From contig CAMGTC010000003.1 in assembly GCA_946061765.1 (NCBI GenBank), forward strand, positions 1-34,660: a DNA stretch of 34,660 nt. The letters are read 5' to 3'. The translations under genes were made by a program, and so were the position numbers. The notes beneath the pieces were generated by a model, which was not told the DNA's origin, made no database searches, and saw only the letters and a list, made by a program, of their open reading frames with translations. Every line of letters begins with the position of its first letter. Position 1 is the stretch's first letter. Source of the DNA: an uncultured Treponema sp. (GTDB lineage Bacteria; Spirochaetota; Spirochaetia; Treponematales; Treponemataceae). This document shows, piece after piece, positions 31,495-34,660 of this stretch.

Positions 31495-32599
31495 TAAAAT
31501 CCAAAAGTTGAACACCCTGGCCAGCCTTTACATCTCTTACCAGATAAGCACCGATTAAAGTGTCGTAAAAATCAGGTGATATTCCAGGGCTTAAAACTTT
31601 TTCTGTTCTTAAAATTGAAATATCTTCCGGCCTAATCTTATGTCCACCCTTAAAATCTTTCATAAAATGTAAAGAGCGGTTGGTACGTCCATAATTTGCC
31701 TCTTCTGCAGGAGCAAGATGTTTTATACCATCTCCTAAAGTTGCCATTACTTTTTCTTTCCCAAAACCTTCTGCTAGCTGCTGTATAGTTTTTTCAAAGC
31801 CAAGATTATTTCCATAATGAGCCATAAGAGTTTCTGTTTGGTGAATTACATGTACCATCATTGCAAACTGTTCTGGCTCCAGAGCAACAGGATCGTCCAG
31901 ACCGGCAGTTTTACGGCTTAAAGTAATATGTTTTTCAACAAGGCTTCCACCACAGGCAACTGAAAGTGATGGAACTAAAATTGGATCTAAACTGTGATCA
32001 CTAACGCCACATTCAATTCCAAAAATATTTTTGAGATTTGTAATTAAACGTAAATTGTATTCTTCTTCTGGAGCGGGATAAGAAGTTACACAGTGAAGTA
32101 AAGAAACGCCCTCTTTTCCAACAATATCCAGAGCTTTTTCTATATCTGCTAATTTTGAAACTCCGCTGGAAAGTACCAGAGGAATCTTCTCTCCTTCTGG
32201 CTCATTCTTTCTAAACTCGCGAATAGATTGCAATAATTTATAATGATTTAATTCTGGAGAAGCTATTTTTAAGATATCAGGTTTAATTTCAAGTAAATCT
32301 TGTAAACTTCTGAGTCCAAAAGGTGAACAGCAGAATTTACAGCCTTTAGAGTGAACGTAATCTAATAATTCCTTGTAAAAAGCCTTATCACATTCCAGCT
32401 GCCTGAATCTTTCGTAGAGTGGAATATTTCCTGTTGGCAATTTTACATAACCAGTATCAGGATGTAGAATTTCATCTGCATAAACCCACTGGAATTTTAT
32501 GGCATCTGCACCAGAATCCACTGCTGCATCAATTAATTCAAAAGCCTTTTCTTTAGAACCTTCGTGACTTGTTCCAATTTCAGCTATGATTGTAGACAT
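31481..32599 (-). CDS. NeuB family sialic/nonulosonic acid synthase
   Basis: The 372 residues start IIAEIGTSHEGSKEKAFEL with the NeuB (beta/alpha)8 barrel: GADAIKFQW, KFCCSPFGLRSLQDLL, KIASPELNHY, LSSGVS, LLHCVTSYPAP, GVSDHSLDP and LVEKHITLSR. A C-terminal SAF (antifreeze-like) domain follows from about residue 305 (RSLHFMKDFKGGHKIRPEDI). Such enzymes condense phosphoenolpyruvate with a six-carbon amino sugar to give nonulosonic acids such as sialic, legionaminic or pseudaminic acid. The exact product is not clear. No NeuA/NeuC partner is in the window. GGAG precedes the ATG inside the end of the upstream lipoprotein gene. Confidence 0.85.
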   Translation of the reverse strand: MSTIIAEIGTSHEGSKEKAFELIDAAVDSGADAIKFQWVYADEILHPDTGYVKLPTGNIPLYERFRQLECDKAFYKELLDYVHSKGCKFCCSPFGLRSLQDLLEIKPDILKIASPELNHYKLLQSIREFRKNEPEGEKIPLVLSSGVSKLADIEKALDIVGKEGVSLLHCVTSYPAPEEEYNLRLITNLKNIFGIECGVSDHSLDPILVPSLSVACGGSLVEKHITLSRKTAGLDDPVALEPEQFAMMVHVIHQTETLMAHYGNNLGFEKTIQQLAEGFGKEKVMATLGDGIKHLAPAEEANYGRTNRSLHFMKDFKGGHKIRPEDISILRTEKVLSPGISPDFYDTLIGAYLVRDVKAGQGVQLLDFIKIQ

Positions 32600-32602
32600 T
32601 GT

Positions 32603-32962
32603 TTACTGCTCCAAACGATTTGAAAAGGCCTGAGCCTTGTATCTGTTGTCAAAAACAGAGAGACAACTATCCGGTAACCAGCCATCTTCGAATAAATACC
32701 AGACTTCCCCATTTTTATCATTGGACTGACCTAAAACCTGAAGAATATCTCCACGTCTTGAATGGCCGTAACCATTGGAATTCCAGTCTGCTTCTTTTCT
32801 GTAAGCGGCATAAGGATCTGAAACAACTGCCCAGGAAACATCTGGAGCCAGAGCCAGAGGATGAGTCTGGTCAAAAACAATCTTTTCTTCCTTTCGTAAT
32901 TTACAGGAAATAAAAGACAAAAAAATCAAAGCTGCACAAATTATGACCTTTATTACTTTCAT
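32603..32962 (-). CDS. Small lipoprotein with SH3-like domain
   Basis: The 119 residues carry a lipoprotein signal with FISC (Cys20). The rest resembles a bacterial SH3 domain: WAVVSDPYAAYRK, a turn rich in Gly and Ser, RRGDILQVLGQS and WYLFEDGWLPDSCL. Such domains bind peptidoglycan or partner proteins in the envelope. The ATG overlaps the Nudix stop by four bases, and the NeuB-family gene starts three bases after its stop, so the three are tightly coupled. No exact family is recognised. Confidence 0.7.
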   Translation of the reverse strand: MKVIKVIICAALIFLSFISCKLRKEEKIVFDQTHPLALAPDVSWAVVSDPYAAYRKEADWNSNGYGHSRRGDILQVLGQSNDKNGEVWYLFEDGWLPDSCLSVFDNRYKAQAFSNRLEQ

Positions 32963-33375
32963 CTATCATCCTCTTTTATGCCAAGATTTTTAAAAACTTC
33001 AGGCAGAAGTTTTAAATCTGAATCTACAAAATTTAATTTTTTTATTTCAGACGGGAAGACCCATTTATAATCGGTGTGTTCTGTTAAAACAAATTTCTTT
33101 TCAATTCCATCATGGGCAAAGTGAACTTTAAAAGCCTGGACGGTGCATGTCTTTCCCTTATGTTCAAACTGGCAAAAACCTATTTTTTCAAAAACATCAA
33201 CATCCACAGAAAATTCTTCATTCATTTCCCTTTTGATTGCCTGCTGATAATCTTCTCCAGAATCTATTTTCCCACCAGGAAATTCCCAGCGGCCACCCAT
33301 ATCACCACCGTTCTGACGTTTTGCAATAAAAATTTTTCCATCTCTGTAATCTATACATGCAACTGAATCACTCAA
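32959..33375 (-). CDS. Nudix hydrolase (MutT-like)
   Basis: This 138-residue protein has the Nudix box GKIDSGEDYQQAIKREMNEE, with the glutamates that bind metal. The box's last Gly is Ser. The opening ACIDYRDGKIFIAKRQNGG and WEFPGGK match MutT-type (deoxy)nucleoside triphosphate pyrophosphatases that remove oxidised nucleotides, but other substrates are possible. Translation starts at TTG (33375), backed by AAGGAG six bases upstream. No in-frame ATG is near. It overlaps the SH3-like lipoprotein gene by four bases. Confidence 0.85.
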   Translation of the reverse strand: MSDSVACIDYRDGKIFIAKRQNGGDMGGRWEFPGGKIDSGEDYQQAIKREMNEEFSVDVDVFEKIGFCQFEHKGKTCTVQAFKVHFAHDGIEKKFVLTEHTDYKWVFPSEIKKLNFVDSDLKLLPEVFKNLGIKEDDR

Positions 33376-33390
33376 AGGAATCTCCTTAAA

Positions 33391-33957
33391 TCAATGTTTT
33401 ACCTGAGTAGAAAGTTCTTTTTCCTGACCATCTACATTTACTATTAAGTCCACTCTGATTATATCAAAGTCGGTAAACTTTGCACGAATAAATTGTTCAC
33501 CATCTTTATAATCCAGAAATTCGACAGTTTTATCGCTTACATTATTATTTGGATCTATCATAAATATTTCTGCCTGAACTTTTTTAGGACTTAAATCTTT
33601 AGCCTTTTTATTTCTCTTGATTTTAAGATTAACATAAACTTCTTCTTCAAAAGAAAAAGCCTGAACTTCGCAATCAAGATGATTGATAAGTGCGTAATTT
33701 CTACTTTTGTTAAATCCATTGTAAATCAAAATGGTAGCACAAAAGAAAATCAAAGAAAAAAATATATACCTGTTTTGCTTTGTAAAAAGAACTTTAAAAC
33801 CACGTACAGGTTTCATTTCGCCCCGGTAATAAGCCTTTACAATTTCCGGAGCCCTTGCAATTCTTTCTTCCCGATTGTAATAAAAATGAAGAGGCTGCTC
33901 CCCGTCCGGTCTCATTTCTTCAACATTTTTAAACAATTTATTTCTCTGCTCTGCCAT
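33391..33957 (-). CDS. Single-pass membrane protein of unknown function
   Basis: This 188-residue protein has a polar cytoplasmic N-terminus of about 60 residues (with NREERIARAPEIVKAYYRGE), one hydrophobic helix (YIFFSLIFFCATILIY, about 69-84) and a periplasmic beta-rich domain of about 100 residues (VQAFSFEEEVYVNLKIKRN). No family is recognised. It follows the edge gene by 22 bases and precedes the Nudix gene by 15, so it belongs to the same minus-strand cluster. No clear RBS was found. Confidence 0.65.
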   Translation of the reverse strand: MAEQRNKLFKNVEEMRPDGEQPLHFYYNREERIARAPEIVKAYYRGEMKPVRGFKVLFTKQNRYIFFSLIFFCATILIYNGFNKSRNYALINHLDCEVQAFSFEEEVYVNLKIKRNKKAKDLSPKKVQAEIFMIDPNNNVSDKTVEFLDYKDGEQFIRAKFTDFDIIRVDLIVNVDGQEKELSTQVKH

Positions 33958-33979
33958 AATTTAATTATAAATCTATTTT

Positions 33980-34660
33980 TTATTTAATTAAACTTTCAAT
34001 CAAACTATCAGTTCTATACCAGGAAACTCTGGCACTATCTTTTTCGATATACAGAACAGATAAAAGGCCTTCTGGAGATAAGGCCATGGAATTAAAAAGA
34101 ACATCATCATGATTAACATCAATATGACGTCTTAACATTCTCTGATTTTCATTTTGAATTATTTCCAGATTAAAACCATTTTCTGTTTTAGCAATAAAGA
34201 ATTTCCAGCCGCTTTTTGTAACACCCAAAAAATCATAAGGAATTTTATAAGTAAGACGGCTATAATCTGCAACTACAGATTCTTCATAAGGAGGAATTGT
34301 AATTGGTTCTTCGTAGGAAGAAGTTTCAATATCCAGCTCATAAAGATTTGTCTGTACATAATTAACACCAGATTGTACTTTAGATTCTTCATCAAAATAT
34401 GTTGAATAATAATCAACTTTTACATAAAGCTTATATTCTGAAACATTAGGAATAACATTTTCTACAGTCTGAAAAACTTCTGAGTTTTCATCTATTCCCT
34501 TAATTGTTGGAACTTTTTTATCATCAATTGGAATCATGTATTTTAAAAAGCCGTCAATTCCAAACCAATAAACTATTACTCCACTTGCAGTTTTTGAAAC
34601 TACTACCAGCTCATCTTTATCGGTAGTGTAAATATTTTTAATATAAGGAAATGGAGTTCC
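33980..34660 (-). CDS. Unknown envelope protein, partial (5' end outside the window)
   Basis: The frame stays open from its stop at 33980 to the window edge, so the real start lies beyond 34660. The internal ATG at 34537 is unlikely to be the start, since the upstream codons read a sensible sequence (GTPFPYIKNIYTTDKDELVV, then SKTASGVIVYWFG). The visible 227 residues show recurring short strands with Tyr/Asp turns (YSRLTYKIPYDFLG, GWKFFIAKTENG, SPEGLLSVLYIEKDSARVSW), like a beta-propeller. No function is assigned. It is the upstream member of the 34.6-31.5 kb minus-strand cluster. Confidence 0.6.
   Translation of the reverse strand, partial: GTPFPYIKNIYTTDKDELVVVSKTASGVIVYWFGIDGFLKYMIPIDDKKVPTIKGIDENSEVFQTVENVIPNVSEYKLYVKVDYYSTYFDEESKVQSGVNYVQTNLYELDIETSSYEEPITIPPYEESVVADYSRLTYKIPYDFLGVTKSGWKFFIAKTENGFNLEIIQNENQRMLRRHIDVNHDDVLFNSMALSPEGLLSVLYIEKDSARVSWYRTDSLIESLIK

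Overview
The window looks like a low-GC spirochaete chromosome, most likely a gut or rumen Treponema. This is inferred from gene content: BspA/TpLRR-type leucine-rich lipoprotein, several lipoproteins with spirochaete-style signal peptides, type III glutamine synthetase, type III pantothenate kinase, a GH5 cellulase-like lipoprotein, and a rimP-nusA-infB-rbfA-truB cluster. No rRNA, tRNA, CRISPR array, intact insertion sequence or phage gene was recognised.

Layout. 1-4182 (+): an inverted-repeat element, a ZIP metal transporter, then a cobalamin-riboswitch leader driving a small unknown lipoprotein and a BtuB-like TonB-dependent receptor, which together look like a vitamin B12 uptake unit. 4177-6228 (-): MATE exporter and histidine phosphatase. 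6436-7912 (+): an OhrR-type redox repressor with a double operator, and a short sigma-70 factor. 7952-11518 (-): a heterodimeric ABC exporter with one degenerate ATP site. 11818-16440 (+): LRR lipoprotein, M15 peptidase, patatin-like phospholipase with a probable outer-membrane barrel. 16523-18613 (-): GlnN. 18763-22127 (+): COG2509 flavoprotein, a decayed metallo-beta-lactamase-fold gene, GH5 lipoprotein, and a tiny relic of a TonB receptor plug. 22140-29125 (-): the rimP-nusA-infB-rbfA-truB cluster plus a YhfC-type membrane protease. 29354-30595 (-): hisS. 30700-31494 (+): coaX. 31481-34660 (-): a NeuB-family synthase, SH3-like lipoprotein, Nudix hydrolase, a one-helix membrane protein and a secreted or envelope protein cut by the window edge.

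The most unusual feature is a family of six roughly 76-bp intergenic repeats, at 1128, 1514, 7048, 16446, 20511 and 29171. All lie in the same orientation, fall into three pairs of subtypes, and carry two hairpins with compensatory changes. Each also contains a promoter-like TTGACT/TGTAAT pair at 17-18 bp. One copy sits between the cobalamin aptamer and the gene it should control. Another supplies the last codons of the metallo-beta-lactamase relic.

All calls are by eye from sequence and recalled family motifs. No database or folding program was run.
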